A stretch of DNA of 64,000 bases from contig CAYQMF010000003.1 of NCBI GenBank assembly GCA_964418595.1, positions 1-64,000 of the forward strand, read 5' to 3'. Origin of the DNA: CAYQMF01 sp964418595. Its GTDB lineage: Bacteria > Planctomycetota > UBA1135 > UBA2386. The notes beneath the pieces were generated by a model. It was not told the DNA's origin and did not search any database. It worked only from the letters and a program-made list of their open reading frames with translations. Below, in pieces: positions 15,361-26,233 of this stretch. Each line of letters begins with the position of its first letter. The stretch's first letter is position 1. The position numbers and the translations under genes are program-made.

Positions 15361-18081
15361 TCAGTGCGCGTCCAGCCAGTTCTCCCCCGTGCTCATCGTC
15401 ACCGCCAACGGCACCAAGAGCTCCGCCGCCCCCTCCATGCACGTTCGCACCAACCGCTGCACCGCCTCCACCTCACCCTCCGGCACATCCAGCACCAGCT
15501 CATCGTGCACCTGCAGCAGCAACCGGCTGCGCAGCCCCCGCTTGCCCAACTCCGCATGCAGACTCAGCATCGCCCGCTTGACGATGTCCGCCGCGGTCCC
15601 CTGGATCGGCGTGTTGACCGCCATGTTCTCCGCAGCAATCCGCAGCATCGCGTTGCTCGAGTGGATCTCACTCAGCGGACGCCGGCGCCCGAACAACGTC
15701 GTCACGCACTGCTCCGTGCGCGCCTGCTCCAGGCTCCCATCCAGGTACGCCTTCACCCTTGGCAGCGCCTTGAAGTAGGCCTCGATGAACTTCTTGGCCT
15801 CCGGCGGGCGCATCCCTGTCTCACTCGCCAGTCGCGATGCGCCCATCCCGTACATCAGCCCATAGTTGATGACCTTGGCTTGATTGCGCAGCTCCGGCGA
15901 GACCATCGTCGGCAGGAGCCCGTGCACGAGCGCGGCGGTGCGGGCGTGGATGTCTTCGCCCTTGCGGAACGACTCGATGAGGCTCGGCTCGCGCGCCATG
16001 TGGGCGAGGATGCGCAGCTCGATCTGGCTGTAGTCGGCGGACAGCAGGCACCACCCGGGCCCGCGCGCCACGAAGGCCTTGCGCACCTCGCGCCCCTCCT
16101 CCGTGCGGATGGGGATGTTCTGCAGGTTGGGGTTGTCGGACGAAAGGCGACCTGTGGCGGCGACCGCCTGGTTGAAGCTCGTGTGGATGCGGCCGGTGCC
16201 CGGGTCGACCATTGCCGGCAGGCTGTCGACGTAGGTGCCCTTGAGCTTGCTGAGCATCCGGTACTTCAAGATCAGCTCCGGTACCTCGTGGTGCGGGGCG
16301 AGCTGCTCCAGGATCGCGGCGTCGGTCTTCCATTGACCGGTCGGCGTCTTCTTCGGACGCGAGATCCCGGCGGCGTGGTGGACCTCGAGCTTCTCGAAGA
16401 GCACCTTGCCGATCTGGGCCGGCGCGTTGAGGTTGAACTCCTCGCCAGCGCGCTCCCAGATGCGCTTCTCCATGCGGTCCATGCGGCGCTGCCACTCGGC
16501 AGAGAGGTGTGCCAGATGCGCGCGGTCGACGGCGATGCCCTCCGTCTCCATGTCGAGCAGCACCGGGACCAGCGGCAGCTCGAGGTCGCGGTAGATCGGC
16601 ATCGCGCTCGTGCGCTCGAGTTCCGGCTCCAGCCGATCGCGCAGGCGCCAGGTGAAGTCGGCGTCTTCGTTGGCGTGCTGGCCGACGAGATCGACATCGA
16701 GCTCCGCGAAGGTCTTCTGCTTCTTGCCGGTGCCGGTGAGTTCCTTTTGGGCGACCTTCTTGTACGAGAAGTGGCGCAGCGCGAGCCCGTCGAGCGTGTG
16801 CGGGCCCTGGCCCGGGTCGAGACAGTAGGACGCGAGCATCGTGTCGGTCACGACGCCGCGCAGCGTCACCTCGTGCCGGCGCAGCACGGCAAGGCTGGCC
16901 TTGAGGTCGTGCACGGCCTTGTGCACCGTCGCGTCCTCGAGGAGCGGGCGTAGCACCGCGAGCACGCCGGCGCGGCCGCCCTCGACGAGCGGGGGGTTCT
17001 GGTTGCACGGCACGTACGACCCAGCACCGTCGTGCCAGGCGAACGCGATGCCGACGAGATCGGCGCTGCGCGCGTCGGCGCCGGAGGTCTCGGTCGCGAA
17101 CGCGAACCGGCCCTGCTTGCGCAGCCGCGCGACGAGCGTCGTCAGTTCCGCCGCGCTGCCGACCACCGTGTAGGTCTGCGCCTGCGCCGGCGCCTCCGCC
17201 TCGTCGGTCGGCAGGCTCGCCAGCAGCGACTCGAACTCGAGCTCGCGGAAGATCGCCGCCAACTCCGCGCGTTTGGGCTTGGGTGCGGCAATCTCCGTGA
17301 CCGGGCACGGCAGCGGCACGCGGGTGTGCAGCGTGACGAGCTGGCGCGACAGCTCCGCCTTGGCGCGGTTGTCGAGCAGGCTCTGCCGGATCGCCGGCTT
17401 CTTCACCTCGTCGGTCCGCGCCAGGATCGCGTCCAGCGTGCCGAACTGCTGGAGCAGCTCCGCGGCGGTCTTCTCGCCGACCTTGGGGACGCCCGGGATG
17501 TTGTCCGACGTGTCGCCCATCAGCGCCAGGAGGTCGACGATCTGGCCGGGCTTCACGCCGAACTTCGCCTCGACCTCCGCGGCGCCGAGGATCTCCGGCG
17601 CGCGCGTGCTCGAGCGTAGGTTCCACAGCTTCACGCGGTCGTCGACGAGCTGCATGAAGTCCTTGTCGCCGGTGACGATGAACACCTCCATCCCCGCGTC
17701 GCGGCCCTGCACCGCCATCGTGCCGATCACGTCGTCGGCCTCGTGCTCCTCGCTCTTGACCACCGGGATGCCGTAGGCGGCGACCACGCGCTCGATCCAC
17801 GCAAGCTGCGGGCGCAGCTCGTCGGGCATCTTCTCGCGCGTCGACTTGTACTCCGCGTACACCTTGGTGCGGGCGAGGTCGCCGCGCGCGCCGTCGAACG
17901 ACAGCGCGACGACGTCGGGCTTCTCGCGTTCGAGCAGGCTGCGCAGGGTCTGCACGAAGCCGTACACCGCGCCGGTGGGGGTGCCGTCCTTCTTGGTGAG
18001 TCCGCCGCGCGTGCCGGAGGCGAACGCGAAGAACGACCGGTAGGCGAGGGCGGTCCCGTCGATGAGGAACAGGCGGGTCAT
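15361..18081 (-). CDS. polA: DNA polymerase I with inactive-looking proofreading domain
   Basis: A 906-residue Pol I. The 5'-nuclease domain spans residues 1-290 (FLIDGTALAYRSFFAF; EADDVIGTMA; VTGDKDFMQLV; LMGDTSDNIPGVPKVG). The 3'-5' exonuclease domain is present in length but its acidic residues are lost: the ExoI DxE is A329-T-E331, ExoII has Ser396 where Asp is expected, and ExoIII has His469 in place of Tyr (Asp473 kept). The polymerase domain is intact: motif A LLSADYSQIELRILAHMA, motif B RNQAKVINYGLMYG, motif C LLLQVHDELVLDVP. Tyr740 occupies the O-helix site that is Phe in E. coli and Taq. The ATG at 18081 gives the usual N-terminus. Confidence 0.96.
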   Translation of the reverse strand: MTRLFLIDGTALAYRSFFAFASGTRGGLTKKDGTPTGAVYGFVQTLRSLLEREKPDVVALSFDGARGDLARTKVYAEYKSTREKMPDELRPQLAWIERVVAAYGIPVVKSEEHEADDVIGTMAVQGRDAGMEVFIVTGDKDFMQLVDDRVKLWNLRSSTRAPEILGAAEVEAKFGVKPGQIVDLLALMGDTSDNIPGVPKVGEKTAAELLQQFGTLDAILARTDEVKKPAIRQSLLDNRAKAELSRQLVTLHTRVPLPCPVTEIAAPKPKRAELAAIFRELEFESLLASLPTDEAEAPAQAQTYTVVGSAAELTTLVARLRKQGRFAFATETSGADARSADLVGIAFAWHDGAGSYVPCNQNPPLVEGGRAGVLAVLRPLLEDATVHKAVHDLKASLAVLRRHEVTLRGVVTDTMLASYCLDPGQGPHTLDGLALRHFSYKKVAQKELTGTGKKQKTFAELDVDLVGQHANEDADFTWRLRDRLEPELERTSAMPIYRDLELPLVPVLLDMETEGIAVDRAHLAHLSAEWQRRMDRMEKRIWERAGEEFNLNAPAQIGKVLFEKLEVHHAAGISRPKKTPTGQWKTDAAILEQLAPHHEVPELILKYRMLSKLKGTYVDSLPAMVDPGTGRIHTSFNQAVAATGRLSSDNPNLQNIPIRTEEGREVRKAFVARGPGWCLLSADYSQIELRILAHMAREPSLIESFRKGEDIHARTAALVHGLLPTMVSPELRNQAKVINYGLMYGMGASRLASETGMRPPEAKKFIEAYFKALPRVKAYLDGSLEQARTEQCVTTLFGRRRPLSEIHSSNAMLRIAAENMAVNTPIQGTAADIVKRAMLSLHAELGKRGLRSRLLLQVHDELVLDVPEGEVEAVQRLVRTCMEGAAELLVPLAVTMSTGENWLDAH

Positions 18082-18152
18082 CGCCGCCAGCGTACGGACG
18101 CCGCGCTCCGTGTCGCGCGTCGCTTGCTGTTCCTTCGCCGCGGCGTGCGCGG

Positions 18153-20690
<2,538 letters not shown>

Positions 20691-20830
20691 GGTGGGCCTC
20701 GATCCGCAAGTAGGAACCGGCCGGCGGCGGAGGGCAAGGGCTGGCAGTCATTCCCGGGGCCTGGAGCGCCCGCCGAACGCGCCCCCCACCGTGGACTCCG
20801 CCGCTCGGGCATGCGAAGGTGCGCGCGCGC

Positions 20831-22105
20831 ATGGACGCCTTCTCCACTCTCGCCGGCACCGATCACTTCCACCTTCGCGACGACCAGCTGTGGTGCGAGG
20901 GCGTGCGCGTCGCCGACCTCGCCGCCGCGCACGGCACGCCGTTGTACGTGTACAGCCGCGCCGCGATGGCCGAGCGCTACGCGCGGGTGCGCGCGGCGTT
21001 CGGTCGCGACGCGCACGTGTGCTACGCGGTGAAGGCCAACAGCAACCTGGGCGTGCTGCGCACCTTCCGCGACCTTGGCGCCGGCTTCGACCTCGTCAGC
21101 CGCGGCGAGCTGCGCCGGCTGCAGGCCGCCGGCATCGACACGCGCGGCGCCGTCTTCGCAGGTGTGGCCAAGGACAAGGACGACATCGGCGAGGCGCTGG
21201 CCGCCGGGATCCTGTTCTTCAACGTCGAGTCGCCGCACGAGCTGCCGCTGCTCGCGGCCGCGGGCAAGGCGCGCGGCGTGCGCGTGCCGCTGGCCCTGCG
21301 CCTCAACCCCGACGTCGACGCCGGCACGCACGCCTACATCAGCACGGGCAAGAGCGAGAACAAGTTCGGGCTCGACCTCAGGACCGCGAGCATGCTCGTG
21401 GCGGAGATCCGCCGCACGCCGCAGCTCGAGTTGGTGGGCTACCACGTGCACCTGGGCTCGCAACTGAAGGCGGCGGGGCCGTACCTGGAGGCCCTCACCC
21501 GAGTCGAGGCCTTCCTCGACGCCGACGCATCGCATCGCCAGGGCCTGCGCTTCCACGACCTCGGCGGTGGGTTCGGGGTCGGCTATGGCGACCCCGGCGG
21601 CCTCCTCGACGTCGAGGTGCTCGCCGCGGCGGTCCTGCCGCGGCTGCGCGCGCGCGGCCTCGTGCCCGTGGTCGAGCCGGGGCGGTTCCTGATCGCCGAC
21701 GCCGGCGTGCTCGTGACCCGCGTGCTCGGCACCAAGGCCGGCGTCGGCCGCGACTTCGTCCTCGTCGACGCGGCGATGAACGACCTCATCCGGCCGTCGC
21801 TGTACGAGGCCGAACATCCCATTGCACCGCTGCGCCGGCCGACCGCGCCGCCGGCGGCCAGACCCTGCGACGTGGTGGGCCCCGTGTGTGAAAGCAGCGA
21901 CTTCCTCGGGCTGCACCGCCGCCTGCCTTCGCTCGCCAAGGACGACCTGCTGGCGGTGTTCTCGACCGGGGCGTACGGTGCCTCGATGACGTCGAACTAC
22001 AACTCCCGCCGTCGCCCTGCCGAAGTGATGGTGGCGGGTGAGCAGGTGACCCTGCTGCGGCGCCGGGAACGATTCGAGGACCTGTGGGCGGCGGAGCTCT
22101 CATGA
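20831..22105 (+). CDS. lysA: Diaminopimelate decarboxylase
   Basis: A 424-residue PLP enzyme of the alanine-racemase fold that turns meso-diaminopimelate into lysine. CYAVKANSN (near residue 60) carries the Schiff-base lysine; HVHLGSQL, the glycine-rich FHDLGGGFGVGYG (phosphate binding) and VVEPGRFL follow. In the C-terminal barrel GPVCESSDFL supplies the active-site Cys, and STGAYGASMTSNYN the terminal Tyr region. ATG 20831 is preferred over GTG 20819 by family N-terminus. It leads an operon in which each following gene overlaps or nearly touches the previous one. Confidence 0.95.
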   Translation: MDAFSTLAGTDHFHLRDDQLWCEGVRVADLAAAHGTPLYVYSRAAMAERYARVRAAFGRDAHVCYAVKANSNLGVLRTFRDLGAGFDLVSRGELRRLQAAGIDTRGAVFAGVAKDKDDIGEALAAGILFFNVESPHELPLLAAAGKARGVRVPLALRLNPDVDAGTHAYISTGKSENKFGLDLRTASMLVAEIRRTPQLELVGYHVHLGSQLKAAGPYLEALTRVEAFLDADASHRQGLRFHDLGGGFGVGYGDPGGLLDVEVLAAAVLPRLRARGLVPVVEPGRFLIADAGVLVTRVLGTKAGVGRDFVLVDAAMNDLIRPSLYEAEHPIAPLRRPTAPPAARPCDVVGPVCESSDFLGLHRRLPSLAKDDLLAVFSTGAYGASMTSNYNSRRRPAEVMVAGEQVTLLRRRERFEDLWAAELS

Positions 22106-22260
22106 GACGAGGCAACACGCGACGGTGGCGAGTGGCGGCAGCGGGGTTCTTCCTCCTCGTGTGCGGCGGCTGCCAGTTCCTGCAGAACGAGTTCACGTCC
22201 CTCGAGCGCGCGGCGCCGTCGGTACACCAGGCCGGTGTGGTGCAAGCCCAGCCGTGGTGA
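22102..22260 (+). CDS. Small lipoprotein overlapping the lysA stop
   Basis: A 52-residue frame whose ATG overlaps the lysA stop (ATGA) and whose TGA overlaps the next gene's GTG. The N-terminus is basic (MRRGNTRRWR), then hydrophobic (VAAAGFFLLV) and ends in a lipobox-like VCGGC at residues 20-24, so the protein should be exported and lipid-anchored at Cys24. The 28-residue mature part (CQFLQNEFTSLERAAPSV...) is soluble with no known domain. In Proteobacteria a tiny lipoprotein (LptM/YifL) often neighbours lysA or dapF, but the LptM LKGPLY motif is absent, so homology is not claimed. Confidence 0.65.
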   Translation: MRRGNTRRWRVAAAGFFLLVCGGCQFLQNEFTSLERAAPSVHQAGVVQAQPW

Positions 22261-22610
22261 GCCCGGCGCTGCGCAGCCTGCTGCAGCGTGCGCCCGGCGC
22301 GGGTGATCTCGCCGGCACCGACGTGCGGGTCGGCCGCGCCGAGCACCCCGTGTGCGGCGACGAGGTCGAGCTGTCGGTGCGCGTGCGCGCCGGCCGCATC
22401 GCCGAACTCGCCTGGCGGGCCCGCGGCTGCCCGGCGAGCGTCGCCGTGGCGGCGGCCGCGCACGAGGCGCTGCGCGACGTCGAACTCGGCGCGGCGCGCG
22501 CCGCATTGGCCGCGCACATCGACGCGCTGGGCGGCCTCGGCCAGACCGAGCGGCACGCGCTGACCCTGGTCCTGCAGGCCCTCGACGGAGCGCTGGTCGC
22601 GGCGCGCTGA
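22257..22610 (+). CDS. IscU/NifU-like iron-sulfur scaffold-type protein
   Basis: A 117-residue protein with the NifU N-terminal (IscU/SufU-like) fold signature: HPVCGDEVELSVRV (Cys33-Gly-Asp) and ARGCPASVAVAAAAHEAL (Cys58). The third cluster ligand, normally Cys near RxxCxxLxxxAL, is missing; the aligned stretch is TERHALTLVLQAL. It may still bind metal with another ligand, or serve as a degenerate partner. The GTG start at 22257 overlaps the stop of the small lipoprotein gene. It lies between lysA and a GAF-sigma54 activator in a compact operon, not with other isc/suf genes. Confidence 0.75.
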   Translation: MSPALRSLLQRAPGAGDLAGTDVRVGRAEHPVCGDEVELSVRVRAGRIAELAWRARGCPASVAVAAAAHEALRDVELGAARAALAAHIDALGGLGQTERHALTLVLQALDGALVAAR

Positions 22611-22613
22611 CGC

Positions 22614-24203
22614 ATGGGTCTGCCCCGTCCGTTCGCCGACCTGCTGGCGCGCCTGCGGCTCGGTGCCCGCGCCGAGGAGCGCGCCCGTCTCACCGCGATC
22701 CTCGCGCTCAACCGCGCGCTCGCCAAGGCCGAGGACCAGGCCACTCTGTTGACGACGCTGCTCGACGAGGCGATCGGCCTGTTCGGCGCGGAGCGGGGCT
22801 TCGTGATCGTCGACGACGGCGAAGGCGACGGCCGCAAGCTGCGCGTCGAGGTCGGCCGCAGCCTCGATCGCGAGAACGTGCGGCAGGCCGGCAGCAAGAT
22901 CTCGCGCACGATCGCCGCGCAGTGCATGCGCGAGCGGGCGGGCGTGTTCTGCGCCGATGCGCAGGAAGGCGACTTCGGCGCCGCGCAGAGCGTCGCCGAC
23001 CTGCGGCTGCGCTCCGTGCTGTGCGCGCCGCTCCTGGTGGGGGACACGTGCCTCGGCTGCATCTACCTCGACCACCGGTTCCAGAGCGGCGCGTTCGGCG
23101 CGGACGATGCGCCCTGGCTGGCCGCGTTCGCCGACCAGGCCGCGATCGCGGTGCGCCTGCACCGCCTGCTGGCCGAGAACCGCGCCGCGGCGTCGGTGCT
23201 GCAGCGGGAGAAGGACAGCCTCGAATCGCAGGTGGCGAGCCAGGTGCAGGAGCTGGCGAGCCTGAAAGACCAGCACAGCCGGGCCCGGCTGACGCACGCG
23301 TTCGCCGACATCCTCGGCGACGCACCCGCCCTGCTCGCCGCGCTGCATCTCCTCGACCGCGTGGTGGACGCGCCGTTCCCGGTGTTGTTGCAGGGCGAGA
23401 GCGGGACCGGCAAGGAGCTGTTCGCGCGCGCGCTGCACCAGCACGGCGGGCGCCGCGCGGGACCGTGGCTGGCCGTCAACGTCGCGGCCATCGCCGAGAA
23501 CCTGATCGAGAGCGAGCTGTTCGGACACGTGCGCGGCGCGTTCACCGGCGCGGACCGCGACCGCCGGGGCCTGCTGCGCGAGGCCGACGGCGGCGTGCTC
23601 TTCCTCGACGAGATCAGCGAACTCGGCCTCGACGTGCAGGCCAAGCTGCTGCGCTTCCTCGAGGACGGCCTCGTGCGCCCCGTCGGCGGCGACTTGCCGC
23701 ATCGCGTCGACCTGCGCATCGTGGCCGCGTGCAACCGCTCGCTCCTCGGCGAGGTCGAGGCGGGGCGGTTCCGACAGGACCTCTACTACCGGCTCGCCGT
23801 GGTGACCGTCGACGTGCCGGCGCTGCGCGCGCGCGGCGAAGACGTGCCTCTGCTCGTGGCGCACTTCCTGAAGGAGGCCGGCGCCGCCGCCGGCCGCGAG
23901 CCGAAGCGCCTGAGCCCAGCGTGCGCCGAGGCACTGCGGAGGCGGTCGTGGCCCGGCAACGTGCGCCAGCTCCGCAACGAGATCCTGCGCCTCGATGCGC
24001 TCGCGCCGGGCGACGTGATCGAAGCGGAGCACCTCTCCCCGGCGACACCCGCGCCGGCCGACGCCTCGACGCTCCACCTCGCGACGCTGGAGCGGCAGAC
24101 GATCGCGGAGGCGTTGCGCCGGAGCGGTGGGAACAAGGCCGAGGCAGCGCGCCTGCTCGGGATCAGCCGGCGCTCGCTGTACGACCGGCTGGCCGGCGAA
24201 TAG
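22614..24203 (+). CDS. GAF-domain sigma-54-dependent transcriptional activator
   Basis: A 529-residue enhancer-binding protein. An N-terminal GAF domain (about residues 30-190, FGAERGFVIVDDGEG to YLDHRFQSGAFG) is followed by a coiled coil (about 195-225), an AAA+ domain (about 235-460: Walker A GESGTGKE, GAFTGA loop, Walker B GVLFLDEI, sensor II region SWPGNVRQLRNE) and a Fis-type helix-turn-helix (about 485-529, NKAEAARLLGISRRSLYDRL). The GAFTGA loop is intact, so it should be able to remodel sigma-54 RNA polymerase. The GAF ligand is unknown. It starts four bases after the IscU-like gene. Confidence 0.93.
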   Translation: MGLPRPFADLLARLRLGARAEERARLTAILALNRALAKAEDQATLLTTLLDEAIGLFGAERGFVIVDDGEGDGRKLRVEVGRSLDRENVRQAGSKISRTIAAQCMRERAGVFCADAQEGDFGAAQSVADLRLRSVLCAPLLVGDTCLGCIYLDHRFQSGAFGADDAPWLAAFADQAAIAVRLHRLLAENRAAASVLQREKDSLESQVASQVQELASLKDQHSRARLTHAFADILGDAPALLAALHLLDRVVDAPFPVLLQGESGTGKELFARALHQHGGRRAGPWLAVNVAAIAENLIESELFGHVRGAFTGADRDRRGLLREADGGVLFLDEISELGLDVQAKLLRFLEDGLVRPVGGDLPHRVDLRIVAACNRSLLGEVEAGRFRQDLYYRLAVVTVDVPALRARGEDVPLLVAHFLKEAGAAAGREPKRLSPACAEALRRRSWPGNVRQLRNEILRLDALAPGDVIEAEHLSPATPAPADASTLHLATLERQTIAEALRRSGGNKAEAARLLGISRRSLYDRLAGE

Positions 24204-24250
24204 CGCGATCGGGCGCTCGGGCGTGCGTCCTGCGCGGGAGCGCGCCCATG

Positions 24251-25990
24251 TCAACGCGTCGGGCGGTAGACGTGATCGAAGACCCAGTCCCCGACGGTTC
24301 TGCCCTGCGCGATGCCACTCGTCTTGTCGTAGGACCAGTGGATGCCGAGGTAGATTCGACTCTGCCCGTTCTCTTCCTCGGGGGTCGAGAGGTTGGGGAA
24401 GCTACGCGGCCGCAACGGCCGGAGAATGCCCTGATTGTCCCGAGTCACGCCGTTCCACTCATCCGACACGAACGTGAACGCGATGTTGTCGGTACCGAAG
24501 AACCGCCGCAGGACCTGGAACGTCGCGCCCCCGAACGTCGCGTGGCCGGAAGGGTACGCAGGGAATGGGGGCGTGAAGTTCGGACCGAGCGTGTTGCTTG
24601 CCGGTGCGCCGAGTGGCGTCCAGGTCAGGTCGCCGATCGTATAGGGGTTGCCGTCACCGCGCCCAGTCGGACCCGTGCCGGGATCCGCTTCCCGGATCCC
24701 CGCGAGTGGGCGCCACAACTGGTAGAAGTACTTCGACTCCCAGCATGCGATGCCGGCATCGGCTAGCGCAAGGTTGAGGAGCGCGAACAGCCTTGCCATC
24801 GACATCGCGTCGAGGTTCCGCTGGCTGCCAATCAGACCCACCACTTGATTGTAGAGGCGCGGCGGTGCGCAAAGGCTCGGCATGCCGTCGTACGCCCAGT
24901 AGATGCCGAGGAATGTCTGCTCCGCAGAGCGCGAAGTCCGGGTCGTGATGCCATCGCCGCCGAGCAACTTCACCTCGTTGTACGCGGCCGTGTACTGGTC
25001 GGCGATCAGCGCTGGCGGCGGCAGCACGCGAAACTGCGCCGCCGAGGTCAGGACGAACGGAGTCACCCTTGACCAGTAGGCGCCCAGAGCAAGCGGATGC
25101 CGGCTGATCGGATCCTGCCGCCAGAACCCGGGCAGCAGACTGCAGATGAACTGCAGGTCGACACGCGGCTCAGCGTGCGCCGACCCATCCTTCGCGCGGG
25201 CCGCCAACGTCGCGGCTGCGGCGGCCGCGCCGAGAACCACACCGTTGGTCTTGGCCGAGCCGCTCACGACGCGCGAGAGATCCGTCGCGAGCTTGGCGTC
25301 CAGGTTCGCGGCTTGCGCGGGGAACAACGCCACCAGCGTGTCATGGCCGGCACGGGCGAGCGCGGCGACCCGCGATGTCCCGGGTTGCGCGGACAGGATG
25401 CCCAGATAGCTCTGGAAGCCGCCGTCGATCGCCAGCAAGGACTCGAACATCGCGATGTGAACGATCGCCATTGCCCGCGAGGCACGCCCGGGCCCTGGCT
25501 GCGAGGGACTCCCTGCGTGGTCTGCGCCGGTGGCGTCGATCGCGTGCTGGTTCCATCGGCGAACCGCCGCCAGTGCATCCCCATCTCCGGACACGAGTTC
25601 GCCGACGTTGGACGTCAGGAACGATGTCCGTGGCCCGACCGCCAACGTGACGAATTGGAGCGAGACCGAGAAGTCGGCCGGCCGAGGCAGATTCGGCGAG
25701 ATATCGGCCGTGATCGTCAGGCGCCCGTTCGCGCTCGTGACGCCGGCTGGATAGACATCGAACGGTGCGGTCAACTCGACCGTCAGCGCTCCCGACGCCC
25801 CGAAGTCGAGCATGGTCACACCGGGTCTGCCGACCACGAGGAATGCCGGAGCCTGGGGCATTGCGTCGGTGACGTCGAGCGTGATGGTCTGGCCCGGGTT
25901 GTAAGAGCCGGTGACCGTGAGCCGGGAACGCTGGGACGGCAACGCGCCTGCCAGAGTCAGGAGCGTGGCGAAGAAGGCGGTTACGCGCAT
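24251..25990 (-). CDS. Secreted vanadium-dependent haloperoxidase-family protein
   Basis: A 579-residue exported protein of the PAP2/vanadium haloperoxidase superfamily. The full vanadate-binding set is visible with classical spacing: Lys420 and Arg427 (ESKYFYQLWRP), Ser481-Gly482-His483 (AYPSGHATFG) and Arg545 and His551 (SRIYLGIHWSYD). The N-terminal part (after MRVTAFFATLLTLAGALPSQ) holds an additional beta-sandwich of about 100 residues. Family members oxidise halides with peroxide or act as phosphatases. Start ATG 25990 follows the signal peptide pattern; no Shine-Dalgarno is seen. Convergent with the GAF activator, 47 bases apart. Confidence 0.85.
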   Translation of the reverse strand: MRVTAFFATLLTLAGALPSQRSRLTVTGSYNPGQTITLDVTDAMPQAPAFLVVGRPGVTMLDFGASGALTVELTAPFDVYPAGVTSANGRLTITADISPNLPRPADFSVSLQFVTLAVGPRTSFLTSNVGELVSGDGDALAAVRRWNQHAIDATGADHAGSPSQPGPGRASRAMAIVHIAMFESLLAIDGGFQSYLGILSAQPGTSRVAALARAGHDTLVALFPAQAANLDAKLATDLSRVVSGSAKTNGVVLGAAAAAATLAARAKDGSAHAEPRVDLQFICSLLPGFWRQDPISRHPLALGAYWSRVTPFVLTSAAQFRVLPPPALIADQYTAAYNEVKLLGGDGITTRTSRSAEQTFLGIYWAYDGMPSLCAPPRLYNQVVGLIGSQRNLDAMSMARLFALLNLALADAGIACWESKYFYQLWRPLAGIREADPGTGPTGRGDGNPYTIGDLTWTPLGAPASNTLGPNFTPPFPAYPSGHATFGGATFQVLRRFFGTDNIAFTFVSDEWNGVTRDNQGILRPLRPRSFPNLSTPEEENGQSRIYLGIHWSYDKTSGIAQGRTVGDWVFDHVYRPTR

Positions 25991-26233
25991 GGGGGTTGGG
26001 GAGGAGTTGGGGAGGCGACAGCAGCAACAAGGGGCAACCCTCGTCGACCATCCAGATGATACCCCTTCGGTCACGCGATCGGCGGAGCCCGCTCCGGCGC
26101 CGTGGCGCCGTGCACACCTGCGTGGGGTTTCGGGCGGGCGAAACGGGTCCTCCCGTTCCCGGCCGCGGCCGGCGTCTGCCTACGGCTATCCTGCGCGTGC
26201 TCCGAGGCTCCACCCTGCCAGGTCGTGAACCTC

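Noticed and set aside
22102..22260. Calling the small lipoprotein LptM.
   Set aside because: Only location next to lysA and the lipobox agree; the conserved LptM residues after the Cys are absent.
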